A stretch of 64,000 nucleotides of DNA from the NCBI RefSeq assembly GCF_028743495.1, contig NZ_CP117968.1. One strand, 5' to 3'. Below, one piece after another: positions 1 to 8,094 of this stretch (positions within the stretch are counted from its first letter, which is position 1; every line of letters starts with the position of its first letter). A model generated the notes under the pieces. The model was not told where the DNA came from, ran no database searches, and worked only from the letters and a program-made list of their open reading frames with translations. Made by a program: the position numbers and the translations under genes. The stretch comes from Allobacillus halotolerans. Lineage in GTDB: Bacteria > Bacillota > Bacilli > Bacillales > Alkalibacillaceae.

Positions 1-216
1 ACAATTAAAGTTTGGTGGGCGGAGAAGGTCGAACAACCCTCAAGTGGAAAACCAGGAGAAATCCTCCGGGTTGATGATGGTTTAATAATCGGAACAGTTG
101 ATGGAAAACAACTGAATATTACAGAGATTCAGCTCGCAGGAAAGAAACGGATGAAAACTGAAGACTTTTTGCGTGGCAGTAAGGATTACTTCACAGTAGG
201 TGAGCAGTTAGGATGA
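1..216 (+). CDS. fmt: Methionyl-tRNA formyltransferase, C-terminal end (partial)
   Basis: The window opens inside an open frame whose last 71 codons read as the C-terminal domain of Fmt, which formylates initiator Met-tRNA. Visible features are the beta-barrel-like run ending in GKPGEIL, DDGLIIGT, LQLAGKKRM-type text (here IQLAGKKRM) and a terminal LRG. The stop codon is 4 bases before the rsmB start, which is the usual fmt-rsmB arrangement in Bacillaceae. The catalytic N-terminal half lies outside the window. The call rests on this tail plus the neighbour gene. Confidence 0.85.
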   Translation, partial: TIKVWWAEKVEQPSSGKPGEILRVDDGLIIGTVDGKQLNITEIQLAGKKRMKTEDFLRGSKDYFTVGEQLG

Positions 217-220
217 TAGG

Positions 221-1558
221 ATGAAAAACGTACGAGAAGTTTCGCTCGATTTATTGATGAAAGTTGGCGACCAAGGTGGTTTCAGCCACTTATTGATCAA
301 TCAAGCGATACAAAAGAATCAGCTTAGTCAGGAAGATAAAAATTTAATGACAGAGCTTGTTTACGGGAGTTTACAACGAAAATTGACGCTTGAATATTTC
401 ATCAATCATTTTACAAAGAACAAAAAAATTGATTCATGGGTTTCATGGTTGCTCATGTTGTCGTTTTATCAAATGATCTATTTGGACAGAATCCCTGACC
501 ATGCAGTCATCAATGAAGCTGTAAACATTTCTAAACGACGTGGACATAAAGGGATTTCTGGATTTGTTAATGGTGTGTTGAGAAACTTGCAACGTCAAGG
601 GCCGCCAGATATCAATAATATTCAAGATCCCGTGAAAAGACTTTCTATCCAAACAAGTCACCCAGCATGGTTAGTGAAACGCTGGGTTGATTCATATGGA
701 TATGAGATAACAGAAAAAATGTGTTGGTCTAATATCGACCGTAAAAATGTTTCCGTGCGTGTGCATCCATTGCGAACGACAAGGGAAAAAGCTCAGTCAT
801 TCCTTTCAAAAGAAGCTATTGAAACGAGACCTTCACAATTGTCTGAACAAGGGCTAGTCGTTACGTCGGGAAATGTACTAAACAGTCACTTATTTCCTGA
901 CCAATTAACAATCCAAGATGAAACTTCTATGCTCGTATCCGAAATGGTAAATCCTGAACCGGGTATGACTGTACTAGATGCTTGCAGTGCTCCAGGTGGA
1001 AAAACGACGCATTTGGCTGAGAAAATGAATAATGAAGGCAGCATCCATGCATATGATTTGCATGAAAAGAAGGTGAAGTTGGTAGCAGAAAGAGCTAAGC
1101 AACTTGGTTTGTCGATGATTGAAACAGGAGCAATGGATAGCCGACAATTAATGAATCGATTTGAAAACTTTACGTTTGATCGGATCCTTTTGGATGCACC
1201 ATGTTCTGGTCTTGGTGTCCTGCGGAGTAAACCGGATATTAAATATGCCAAGAAGGAAGAAGATATTTTATCACTAGCCAAGATTCAAAAAGAACTGCTA
1301 CATGCGGTGCTACCTTTATTGAATCAGGATGGTAAACTTGTTTATAGTACTTGTACGGTCGACCGGCAAGAAAATGATAAGCTGATCGCGCAAGTTCTGA
1401 AAGAAATGGATGAATTTGAAATCGATCAATCATTTTTTGATGAATTGCCTGAGTCGTGTAAAGAATTATCCGGCTTAACACCCTATGGTTTACAACTATT
1501 TCCTCATGATTTTGAAGCCGATGGTTTCTTTATGACGCGAATTAAACGAAAGAAATAA
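221..1558 (+). CDS. rsmB: 16S rRNA (cytosine-967-C5)-methyltransferase RsmB
   Basis: This 445-residue protein uses SAM to methylate C967 of 16S rRNA. The first ~130 residues form the RNA-binding NusB-like domain. The C-terminal half is a Rossmann methyltransferase with the SAM motif DACSAPGGKTTH near residue 250, the PCSGLG motif (catalytic region cysteine) near 330 and the second cysteine in YSTCTV near 385. Length is normal for the family. The ATG is preceded by a weak AGGATGATAGG, and the close spacing to fmt suggests co-transcription. It lies upstream of prpC-prkC-rsgA as in B. subtilis. Confidence 0.95.
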   Translation: MKNVREVSLDLLMKVGDQGGFSHLLINQAIQKNQLSQEDKNLMTELVYGSLQRKLTLEYFINHFTKNKKIDSWVSWLLMLSFYQMIYLDRIPDHAVINEAVNISKRRGHKGISGFVNGVLRNLQRQGPPDINNIQDPVKRLSIQTSHPAWLVKRWVDSYGYEITEKMCWSNIDRKNVSVRVHPLRTTREKAQSFLSKEAIETRPSQLSEQGLVVTSGNVLNSHLFPDQLTIQDETSMLVSEMVNPEPGMTVLDACSAPGGKTTHLAEKMNNEGSIHAYDLHEKKVKLVAERAKQLGLSMIETGAMDSRQLMNRFENFTFDRILLDAPCSGLGVLRSKPDIKYAKKEEDILSLAKIQKELLHAVLPLLNQDGKLVYSTCTVDRQENDKLIAQVLKEMDEFEIDQSFFDELPESCKELSGLTPYGLQLFPHDFEADGFFMTRIKRKK

Positions 1559-1587
1559 AGGAAGATTTGAAGAAATGAGGTGCAGAA

Positions 1588-2349
1588 ATGACTGCATATT
1601 TTAAATCAGACCGAGGAAAAGTACGCCCGATCAACGAGGATGCGGGCGGTGTTTTCAAGCATCCTTCAGGCCAACTTCTTACCGTGATTGCCGATGGAAT
1701 GGGTGGACACAATGCTGGTGATGTGGCTAGTCAAATGGCCATATCCCAGTTACATAAAAGATGGGATGAAACATCAACGTTTTCATCTATTGAAGACGCG
1801 CAGTCTTGGTTACAGCAAACAATCCAAGAGGCCAATCAAGAAATCCTTGCCTATTCCAATGAAAATGAAGATTGTGAAGGAATGGGGACTACTTTGACAG
1901 CTGCCGTTATCTTAAATAGGGAAGTTGCAGTTGGACATATTGGTGATAGCAGACTATATACAGTAAATCGCGAACAAATTGTTCAGCAAACGGAAGATCA
2001 TTCTTTCGTTCATGAGTTAGTTCGAAGTGGACAATTGACAATCGAAGAAGCTGAAGTTCATCCGAAAAAAAATGTTTTAACCCAAGCAGTAGGAACAGAA
2101 GAATCACTGAATGTTCAATTGCTTAGTTTTTCACTCGAAGCAGACGAATCCTATCTCTTTTTATGTACGGATGGGTTATCCAACAAAGTTTCCGAGGAAG
2201 AGATTCAAGAAATAATCTTGCAAGATCTCGGACACGAAGAAAAGCTAGAAAAACTGATTCAACTGGCAAATGATCGTGGCGGCGAAGATAACATATCTTT
2301 GGTGCTATGGGTAGATGACGGGGACGAAGAAGGTGTTTCAACGTGTTAA
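1588..2349 (+). CDS. prpC: PP2C-type Ser/Thr protein phosphatase (PrpC/Stp)
   Basis: This is a cytosolic metal-dependent phosphatase of 253 residues that removes phosphates placed by PrkC. The PP2C motifs appear in order: RPINEDAGG near the N-terminus, the metal-binding ADGMGGHNAGD, GMGTTL, GHIGDSRLY, LCTDGLSN and a terminal GGEDNISLV. These supply the acidic residues of the two-metal centre. The stop overlaps the GTG start of prkC by 7 bases, so the antagonistic pair is translationally coupled. An AGGTGCAGAA Shine-Dalgarno sits just upstream of the ATG. Confidence 0.95.
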   Translation: MTAYFKSDRGKVRPINEDAGGVFKHPSGQLLTVIADGMGGHNAGDVASQMAISQLHKRWDETSTFSSIEDAQSWLQQTIQEANQEILAYSNENEDCEGMGTTLTAAVILNREVAVGHIGDSRLYTVNREQIVQQTEDHSFVHELVRSGQLTIEEAEVHPKKNVLTQAVGTEESLNVQLLSFSLEADESYLFLCTDGLSNKVSEEEIQEIILQDLGHEEKLEKLIQLANDRGGEDNISLVLWVDDGDEEGVSTC

Positions 2350-4352
2350 CAGGAAAAATCTTAAATGAACGGTATAAAATTTTACGAACCATTGGTGGCG
2401 GCGGAATGGCAGATGTCTATCTTGGTGAAGATTTAATTCTGAATAGGGAAGTTGCCATTAAGGTCTTGAAGATGGAGTACTCCAACAACCATGAATTTAT
2501 CGAACGATTCAGAAGAGAAGCGGAATCTGCCATCAGTTTATCCAATGATCATATCGTCAATATATTTGATGTAGGCGAAGAAAATAATATTTACTATATG
2601 GTCATGGAATATGTTGAGGGAGATACGTTAAAGGAACATATTCAATATCATGGACCATTATCTGCCTCAGATGCTGTTGCGATTATGCTACAACTGACAT
2701 CCGCATTATCTCATGCACACAGAAACGGCATTATCCACCGTGATGTAAAGCCACAGAATATCTTAATGAATCAGTATGGCAATGTGAAAATTACAGACTT
2801 TGGCATTGCACGGGCACTTAGCTCAACGCAACTGACAAAAACGAATGATGTCATTGGTTCGGTTCATTATTTATCACCCGAACAAGCAAGAGGTGGAACG
2901 GCAACAAAGAAATCAGATATTTATTCACTGGGAATTGTATTGTTTGAATTGTTGACCGGTAGATTACCTTTTTCAGGAGAATCAGCTGTATCTGTGGCAT
3001 TGAAACATATGCAAACGGAGACACCATATGTGAGAAGTTTTCAACCGAGTGTGCCTCAGAGTCTTGAAAATGTGGTGTTAAAAGCAACGACGAAAAATCC
3101 ACTTCATCGTTATCAATCGATCGATGAAATGCAACAGGATTTGGAAACGGTATTGAATCTGGACCGCCAGGATGAGGAACGATTTATTCCTCCAACAGAA
3201 GAGGGAGAAGATACAAAAGTCATGCCGGCGATTCCACCCAATATGAAGCTTGACGATGAGAGCGATCCAACAGTCGTCAATGCAGACCAACAAACAAAAG
3301 ACACACCAAATAAAAAATCAAAAAAATGGATGGTTTTTTTAATTTCTTTCAGTGCACTCGTTCTAATCGCAGCAATAATTGCGCTTTTTGTGCTACCGAA
3401 GATGTTGATTCCTGATGATATAGAAATACCTGAAGTTGCAGGAAAAACATATGAAGAAGCTTTCAGCGAATTGACAGAACTAGGCTTGGAGGTTGAGCGA
3501 GAATCGGTATATGATGAAGAGATTGAAGAGGACTTAGTTGTAAAAACCTCACCACGTGCAGGTAACACGGTGAAGGAAGGCGCAACGGTCACAATCGTGA
3601 CAAGTATGGGGCAAGAAAAAATTGATTTCCCCGATTACGTTGGTAGCTCTTTTGATCAAACAAAAAAATTCCTTGAAAACAACGGTTACCAGGAAGTCAT
3701 CGGCTATAAAAAGGATTCTGATCAGCCAGAAGGTGAAATTATTGCGCAAATTCAACCAGAACCAGGTGAAGCGATCATCCCAGAAAATACACGGGTCATT
3801 TTTGACGTCAGTAATGGACCACCGACTATAAGCCTTCAATCCGTGGAAGGATGGTCACTTGAGGATGTACAAGACTATGCAAAAACAAATAATTTATCTT
3901 TAGTGACCGAGGAAGAGTTTTCAGATGATGTACGTGAGGGAAGAGTTATGCAACAGAACCCTAGTCCGAATACAGAGCTCGAAGAAGGGGATGAGTTGCG
4001 TGTGATCGTCTCAAAAGGACCGGATTTAAAACCAGTAACAAAGACGGAGACTTTTGAAGTTGTATACGATCCACCTGCGGATGAACAGCCTACAAATAAT
4101 GATGAGAATAACCAAGATGAAAACAATCAAGCGGATGAAAATAATTCTCCAGATGAACCTGTTGGACAGGAAGTCGTCATTTACATCGGAGATGCCGAGA
4201 GAAATATGAATAATGTATTTCATAAAGAAACAATTTATGCGGATACGACATATGAGATTGAATTAACGATCAATCCGGAAGAAATGGCCAGTTACCGTGT
4301 AGTAAGAGATGGGGAAACGTATATCGAAGAGTCGGTTCCCTATGAGGAATAA
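2343..4352 (+). CDS. prkC: PASTA-domain Ser/Thr protein kinase PrkC
   Basis: This membrane kinase of 669 residues senses muropeptide-type cell-wall signals in Bacillus and phosphorylates cytosolic targets. The kinase domain spans about 1-270, with the glycine loop GGGGMADV, the catalytic lysine in VAIKVLK (K40), HRDVKPQN and the DFG loop DFGIARA. A single membrane helix lies near 328-350. Three PASTA repeats follow (roughly 355-420, 421-490, 492-560). A low-complexity Asn/Glu-rich linker then leads to a final ~60-residue beta-rich tail of the kind seen in Bacillus PrkC. The GTG start overlaps prpC. The downstream gene rsgA is a known type of PrkC-linked neighbour. Confidence 0.95.
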   Translation: MLTGKILNERYKILRTIGGGGMADVYLGEDLILNREVAIKVLKMEYSNNHEFIERFRREAESAISLSNDHIVNIFDVGEENNIYYMVMEYVEGDTLKEHIQYHGPLSASDAVAIMLQLTSALSHAHRNGIIHRDVKPQNILMNQYGNVKITDFGIARALSSTQLTKTNDVIGSVHYLSPEQARGGTATKKSDIYSLGIVLFELLTGRLPFSGESAVSVALKHMQTETPYVRSFQPSVPQSLENVVLKATTKNPLHRYQSIDEMQQDLETVLNLDRQDEERFIPPTEEGEDTKVMPAIPPNMKLDDESDPTVVNADQQTKDTPNKKSKKWMVFLISFSALVLIAAIIALFVLPKMLIPDDIEIPEVAGKTYEEAFSELTELGLEVERESVYDEEIEEDLVVKTSPRAGNTVKEGATVTIVTSMGQEKIDFPDYVGSSFDQTKKFLENNGYQEVIGYKKDSDQPEGEIIAQIQPEPGEAIIPENTRVIFDVSNGPPTISLQSVEGWSLEDVQDYAKTNNLSLVTEEEFSDDVREGRVMQQNPSPNTELEEGDELRVIVSKGPDLKPVTKTETFEVVYDPPADEQPTNNDENNQDENNQADENNSPDEPVGQEVVIYIGDAERNMNNVFHKETIYADTTYEIELTINPEEMASYRVVRDGETYIEESVPYEE

Positions 4353-4367
4353 AGAAAGGGTGAACAG

Positions 4368-5255
4368 ATGAAGGAAGGTAGAATCATTAAAGCATTGAGT
4401 GGCTTTTATTACGTACTTTCCGGAGACGAGCTGATTGAGTGTAAAGGAAGAGGATTATTCAGAATGCAAAAAATCACACCTCTTGTTGGTGATCGAGTGA
4501 AAGTCGAAGTTCAAGCGGATGGTAAAGGGACAATCGTTTCTGTTGATGAGCGCGTCAATGAGTTAATCCGTCCACCAGTTGCTAATATCGATCAAGCGAT
4601 CATCGTCAACTCACTTGCCGAGCCAGACTTTAGCCCACTGTTGCTAGATCGATTTTTAGTTCTTATTGAGCATAAAGAAATCAAACCGCTAATCATATTA
4701 ACGAAAACCGACTTAGTCAAAGAGTCGAAACAGGAATCAATTGAGCAATATATGAGTGATTATCGTTCACTTGGTTATGATTTATTGGCGTTTTCAAAGA
4801 ATGATCCAGCCAATACCATCTATGAAGCAATCCAGCCTTATCTTGCAGACAAAATCAGTGTCATTGCTGGGCAATCCGGTGTCGGTAAATCCACTCTTTT
4901 AAATGTGCTTGATCTATCCTTGCAATTGGAAACGGGAGATATATCGAAAAGCCTCGGTCGTGGTAAGCATACGACAAGACATGTAGAACTGTATTCAATT
5001 GCTGGTGGGTTAATTGCTGACACGCCCGGATTCAGTTCACTTGAATTCTCTGAAATTGAATTAGATGAATTACGTTATTGTTTTCCAGAATTCGTTGAAC
5101 TACAAGACCATTGCAAGTTTCGAGGCTGTATGCATATGAAAGAGCCTAAATGTGCAGTGAAAGCTGCAGTGGATGCAGGAGATATTCCTGCGTTTAGATA
5201 CAAACACTACAAAACTTTTTATGAAGAAATTAATTCTAGAAAGCCGAGGTATTGA
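4368..5255 (+). CDS. rsgA: Ribosome small-subunit assembly GTPase RsgA
   Basis: This circularly permuted GTPase (295 residues) acts late in 30S maturation. It has an N-terminal OB fold, then G motifs in permuted order: G4 TKTD near 112, G1 GQSGVGKST near 166 and G3 DTPG near 220. A C-terminal zinc site (C, then C-M-H and KCAVKAA, near 245-265) completes the protein. AAGGGTGAACAG precedes the ATG. It starts 15 bases after prkC and ends 3 bases before rpe, so it sits in one operon. Confidence 0.95.
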   Translation: MKEGRIIKALSGFYYVLSGDELIECKGRGLFRMQKITPLVGDRVKVEVQADGKGTIVSVDERVNELIRPPVANIDQAIIVNSLAEPDFSPLLLDRFLVLIEHKEIKPLIILTKTDLVKESKQESIEQYMSDYRSLGYDLLAFSKNDPANTIYEAIQPYLADKISVIAGQSGVGKSTLLNVLDLSLQLETGDISKSLGRGKHTTRHVELYSIAGGLIADTPGFSSLEFSEIELDELRYCFPEFVELQDHCKFRGCMHMKEPKCAVKAAVDAGDIPAFRYKHYKTFYEEINSRKPRY

Positions 5256-5258
5256 ACT

Positions 5259-5906
5259 ATGGTTAAAATAGCACCTTCTATTCTTTCAGCAGATTTTGCT
5301 AAATTAGGAGAAGAGATTAAAGAAGTAGAGTCTGCGGTAGATTATATTCACGTTGATGTGATGGACGGCCATTTCGTGCCGAACATCACGATTGGACCAC
5401 TGATTGTGGATGCCATTCGACCAGTTACCGATTTACCATTAGATGTGCACTTAATGATTGAAAATCCAGAACATTATATCCAAGCTTTCGTTGATGCTGG
5501 TGCCGATATTATCACCGTGCATCAAGAAGCTTGCCCACACCTTCACCGAGTCGTGCAACAAATTAAACAAGCAGGTGTCAAAGCGGGTGTCGTCATTAAC
5601 CCAGCGACTCCGGTCGAATCGATTGAATACGTACTGGAAGACGTGGATCTCGTATTGGTCATGACGGTCAATCCAGGTTTTGGAGGCCAGTCATTTATTC
5701 CGAGCGGACTGAATAAAATCAAGCAGCTTTTTGACCTACGTTCCGAGCACGGTTACTCATATGAAATCGAAGTCGACGGTGGCGTTAATCAAGAAACTGC
5801 TAAGCAATGCATCGATGCAGGTGCTGATGTTTTGGTCGCGGGCAGCGCCATTTTTAACAAGGATAACCGCATAGAAGCCATTAAAGCCATTAAAGAATCG
5901 TTGTGA
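5259..5906 (+). CDS. rpe: Ribulose-phosphate 3-epimerase
   Basis: This 215-residue TIM-barrel enzyme interconverts ribulose-5-phosphate and xylulose-5-phosphate in the pentose phosphate pathway. Visible motifs are APSILSADFAKLGEE, the metal-site text HVDVMDGHFVPN, DVHLMIENPE, VMTVNPGFGGQSF and the phosphate-binding EVDGGVNQET plus AGSAIF. Length is normal. No strong Shine-Dalgarno lies in the 3-base gap after rsgA, so coupling to the upstream gene is likely. Confidence 0.95.
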   Translation: MVKIAPSILSADFAKLGEEIKEVESAVDYIHVDVMDGHFVPNITIGPLIVDAIRPVTDLPLDVHLMIENPEHYIQAFVDAGADIITVHQEACPHLHRVVQQIKQAGVKAGVVINPATPVESIEYVLEDVDLVLVMTVNPGFGGQSFIPSGLNKIKQLFDLRSEHGYSYEIEVDGGVNQETAKQCIDAGADVLVAGSAIFNKDNRIEAIKAIKESL

Positions 5907-5912
5907 TTTTTA

Positions 5913-6563
5913 ATGAGTGACTCACTGCAAATCGGAATTGTTGCTGGTGGACCAATAGAAAAGATTCCAAATTTGAATGATTATCCTTGGATCAATTATT
6001 GGATCGGCGTCGATCACGGAGCTCTTTATCTAGCAAGCCATCGGATGGAAATTGATTTGGCTATCGGTGATTTTGACTCGATTTCCCAAGCCGAGTACGA
6101 AACCATTCAAACGCATGCAAAAAAGGTAAAGCAATTTCCGTCAGATAAAGATTCGACAGACTTGGAGTTAGCCATCGATGAATCCATCGAATTAAAAGCA
6201 GAAAACGTATCAATTTTCGGTGCGACAGGCGGCCGCTTAGATCATGCTTGGATAAATATGTTCTTGCTCAAGAAGCTTGCTCATGCAAATATTACAGCCA
6301 AACTGGTCGACCTGCAAAATCAACTGTCACTTCATTATCCAGGTGTTTATTCTATTGAAAAAGAGCAACAGTACCCTTATGTTTCTTTCCTTTCCATTAC
6401 CGAGCAAGTAGAAGACTTAACATTAGAAGGTTTCCGATATAACCTTAACGCTGAAACGATAACATTTGGATCCTCGTTTACGGTTTCGAATGAATGTGTT
6501 GAAAAAAAGTGTACTTATTCATTCAGTAAAGGCATATTATTAGTTATAAAGAGTCGGGATTAA
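5913..6563 (+). CDS. thiN: Thiamine pyrophosphokinase
   Basis: This enzyme transfers pyrophosphate from ATP to thiamine to make the cofactor TPP. The 216-residue protein shows the family pattern GVDHGALYL, AIGDFDSIS, FPSDKDSTDLELA and GATGGRLDH, which together form the metal and nucleotide site. It begins 6 bases after rpe without a clear ribosome binding site, so translational coupling is likely. The order rsgA-rpe-thiN-spoVM is the standard one for the Bacillaceae. Confidence 0.92.
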   Translation: MSDSLQIGIVAGGPIEKIPNLNDYPWINYWIGVDHGALYLASHRMEIDLAIGDFDSISQAEYETIQTHAKKVKQFPSDKDSTDLELAIDESIELKAENVSIFGATGGRLDHAWINMFLLKKLAHANITAKLVDLQNQLSLHYPGVYSIEKEQQYPYVSFLSITEQVEDLTLEGFRYNLNAETITFGSSFTVSNECVEKKCTYSFSKGILLVIKSRD

Positions 6564-6600
6564 GCAGGAATGTGGATTGGTAAGGAATAGGAGGGGGAAA

Positions 6601-6678
6601 ATGAAATTTTATACGTTTAAACTCCCACGATTTTTAGGTGGAATGGTTCGTGGGGTCATGAATTTATTTAAAAAATAA
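6601..6678 (+). CDS. spoVM: Stage V sporulation protein SpoVM (25 residues)
   Basis: This small amphipathic peptide embeds in the convex outer forespore membrane and recruits SpoIVA for coat assembly. The open frame starts at an ATG preceded by a near-perfect AGGAGGGGG and reads MKFYTFKLPRFLGG then MVRGVMNLFKK. It matches the B. subtilis peptide through the first 14 positions, and the membrane-shaping Pro9 is kept. It is one residue shorter than the 26-residue B. subtilis form. Position between thiN and rpmB is conserved. Its presence indicates that the organism makes endospores. Confidence 0.95.
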   Translation: MKFYTFKLPRFLGGMVRGVMNLFKK

Positions 6679-6797
6679 TAATGGTGCAAAGCGAACTTAT
6701 CTATTCTTGTGAAATCAATTGGTTGAAGCTCTAAATTGGGCTTTAACCAATTTTTTTCATTTAAATAGACGAGCTGAGCTTGGTGGATCGTTAGAGC

Positions 6798-7217
6798 TAT
6801 AGCAGTCAAGCGCGGAAGTCCAGCAGTGAGTCGTGTTAGTTCAGCAGTTAGGTGTCGAATTTCAGCAGTGAGTCGTGTTGGTTCAGCAGTTAGGCGTCGA
6901 ACTTCAGCAGTGAGTTGTGTCAGTTCAGCAGTTAGGCGTCGAATTTCAGCAGTGAGACGCGTCAGTTCAGCAGTTAGGCGTCGAATTTCAGCAGTGAGTC
7001 GTGTTGGTTCAGCAGTTAGGCATCGAACTTCAGCAGTGAGTTGTGTCAGTTCAGCAGTTAGGCGTCGAACTTCAGCAGTAAGACGCGGAAGTTCAGCAGT
7101 TAGGCGTCGAACTTCAGCGGTGAGATGCGTCAGTTCAGCAGTTAGGCATCGAACTTCAGCAATGAGTTGTGTCAGTTCAGCAGTTATGCAACAACCTTCA
7201 GTAATCAGCCAAAATTC
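6798..7217. repeat. 21-bp tandem repeat array, 20 units in a 42-bp alternating pattern
   Basis: Twenty contiguous 21-base units begin with TTCAGCAGT (last two units degenerate). Two unit types alternate: one continues TAGGCGTCGAA, the other GAGTYGTGTYAG or GAGACGCGTCAG, giving a 42-bp higher-order period. As 21 is a multiple of 3, several frames stay open on both strands. The minus strand reads heptads of the type LTAEVRR/LTAELTQ, the plus strand SSAVRRR/TSAVSCV. The array fills the gap between convergent spoVM and rpmB. No spacers occur, so it is not a CRISPR array. Confidence 0.95.
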
Positions 7218-7253
7218 TTCTTCGCAGGGCCTGAAGATACAACTTTTAACCAC

Positions 7254-7302
7254 AAAAAAAGCAGCCTTCGATGAATACTTGATTCAGTCGAAAGCTGCTT
7301 TT
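7254..7302 (-). terminator. Rho-independent terminator of rpmB
   Basis: On the minus strand an inverted repeat (arms 7257-7271 and 7288-7302, one mismatch) with GCAGC/GCTGC in the stem is followed by seven consecutive T. It lies 12 bases past the rpmB stop codon. Confidence 0.85.
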
Positions 7303-7313
7303 ATCGAACATGA

Positions 7314-7502
7314 TTAAACACGTTCTACTTTACCTGATTTTAGGGCACGAGCAGAAACGTATACGCGTTTAGGTTTACCGTCAACCATGATACGTACTTT
7401 TTGAACATTCGCTTTCCAGTTACGTTTATTGGCATTCATTGCGTGAGAACGCTTATTACCAGTATTTGTTTTACGTCCAGTAACTTGACATTTACGAGCC
7501 AT
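7314..7502 (-). CDS. rpmB: 50S ribosomal protein L28
   Basis: This large-subunit ribosomal protein has 62 residues: it starts MARKCQVTGRKT, has the conserved GNKRSHAMNANKR and KVRIMVDGKPKRVYVS blocks, and ends SGKVERV. The start at 7502 is chosen because AGGAGGG lies about 8 bases upstream. A longer frame to 7571 has no ribosome binding site and adds residues foreign to the family. It is transcribed divergently from yloU, as in B. subtilis. Confidence 0.95.
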   Translation of the reverse strand: MARKCQVTGRKTNTGNKRSHAMNANKRNWKANVQKVRIMVDGKPKRVYVSARALKSGKVERV

Positions 7503-7542
7503 TTTAAAATCCCTCCTGCTATTCGTGAATTCATACTCATAT

Positions 7543-7571
7543 AATTTATCACATGCAACAATAGATTTCAA
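7543..7571 (-). promoter_or_regulatory. Candidate sigma-A promoter for rpmB
   Basis: On the minus strand TTGAAA (7571-7566) and TAAATT (7548-7543) are separated by 17 bases, about 40 bases upstream of the rpmB start. Matches are moderate. Confidence 0.5.
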
Positions 7572-7603
7572 TCGAAAAATAATGGAATATCAAGAAATTT
7601 AAC

Positions 7604-7631
7604 TTGACAGAAGGACTATTCTACAGATAAC
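7604..7631 (+). promoter_or_regulatory. Candidate sigma-A promoter for yloU-fakA
   Basis: TTGACA at 7604-7609 and GATAAC at 7626-7631 are 16 bases apart, about 70 bases before the yloU start. A TATAGT further downstream (about 7651) is an alternative -10 without a good -35. Confidence 0.5.
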
Positions 7632-7699
7632 CTTTTAAAAGAGAATGCGATATAGTAAAATAGCTGTAGTTTAGGTGCTTTATAAAAGGAGGAGTTTAC

Positions 7700-8059
7700 G
7701 TGTCAGTTGAGATCACGAATGAATATGGACATGTAACAATATCAAAAGAAGTCATTTCAACAGTTGCTGGAGGCGCAGCAACCGAATGCTATGGTATTGT
7801 TGGAATGGCCTCCAAAAATCAATTCAGAGATGGTCTTTCAGAGATATTAGGTAAAGAAAATTTCTCTAGAGGTGTCGTCGTTACAAACGATGAAGGAGAC
7901 TTGACGATTGATATGTATATCATTGTGAGCTATGGTACAAAAGTATCAGAGGTGGCTCATAACGTACAAAATCAAGTAAAATATGCGTTGAAACGAATGA
8001 TTGGCTTAAACGTTAACGCTGTAAATATTTATATTCATGGCGTACGAGTAACGGCATAG
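7700..8059 (+). CDS. yloU: Asp23/Gls24-family protein YloU
   Basis: This is a 119-residue Asp23/Gls24-like protein, a family of small envelope-stress-associated proteins whose staphylococcal member lies at the membrane; the exact biochemical role is unsettled. Visible family features are the opening EYGHVTISKEVI, AATECYGIVGMA, VVVTNDEGDLTIDMYIIVSYG and the terminal VNIYIHGVRV. It starts with GTG after AAAGGAGGAG. The following gene fakA is its constant partner in the Firmicutes, and the two are probably co-transcribed. Confidence 0.9.
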   Translation: MSVEITNEYGHVTISKEVISTVAGGAATECYGIVGMASKNQFRDGLSEILGKENFSRGVVVTNDEGDLTIDMYIIVSYGTKVSEVAHNVQNQVKYALKRMIGLNVNAVNIYIHGVRVTA

Positions 8060-8094
8060 TTGATAGGATTGGATTTAAGGGAGGAAATAGAACC

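Noticed and set aside
221..650. NusB domain at the start of RsmB as an unusual fusion
   Set aside because: An N-terminal NusB-like RNA-binding domain is the normal architecture of RsmB.
2343..2349. prpC-prkC overlap as a sign of a frameshift or fusion
   Set aside because: Both proteins are complete and a short overlap is the usual coupling of this phosphatase-kinase pair.
6798..7217. Possible CRISPR array
   Set aside because: The units are directly adjacent with no unique spacers, and no cas gene is nearby.
6609..7253. 214-codon minus-strand frame (and a 163-codon plus-strand frame) across the 21-bp repeats
   Set aside because: The frames are open because the unit length is a multiple of three. 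The minus frame has no ribosome binding site, begins in the rpmB terminator and runs antisense into spoVM. It is kept as a repeat, not a gene.
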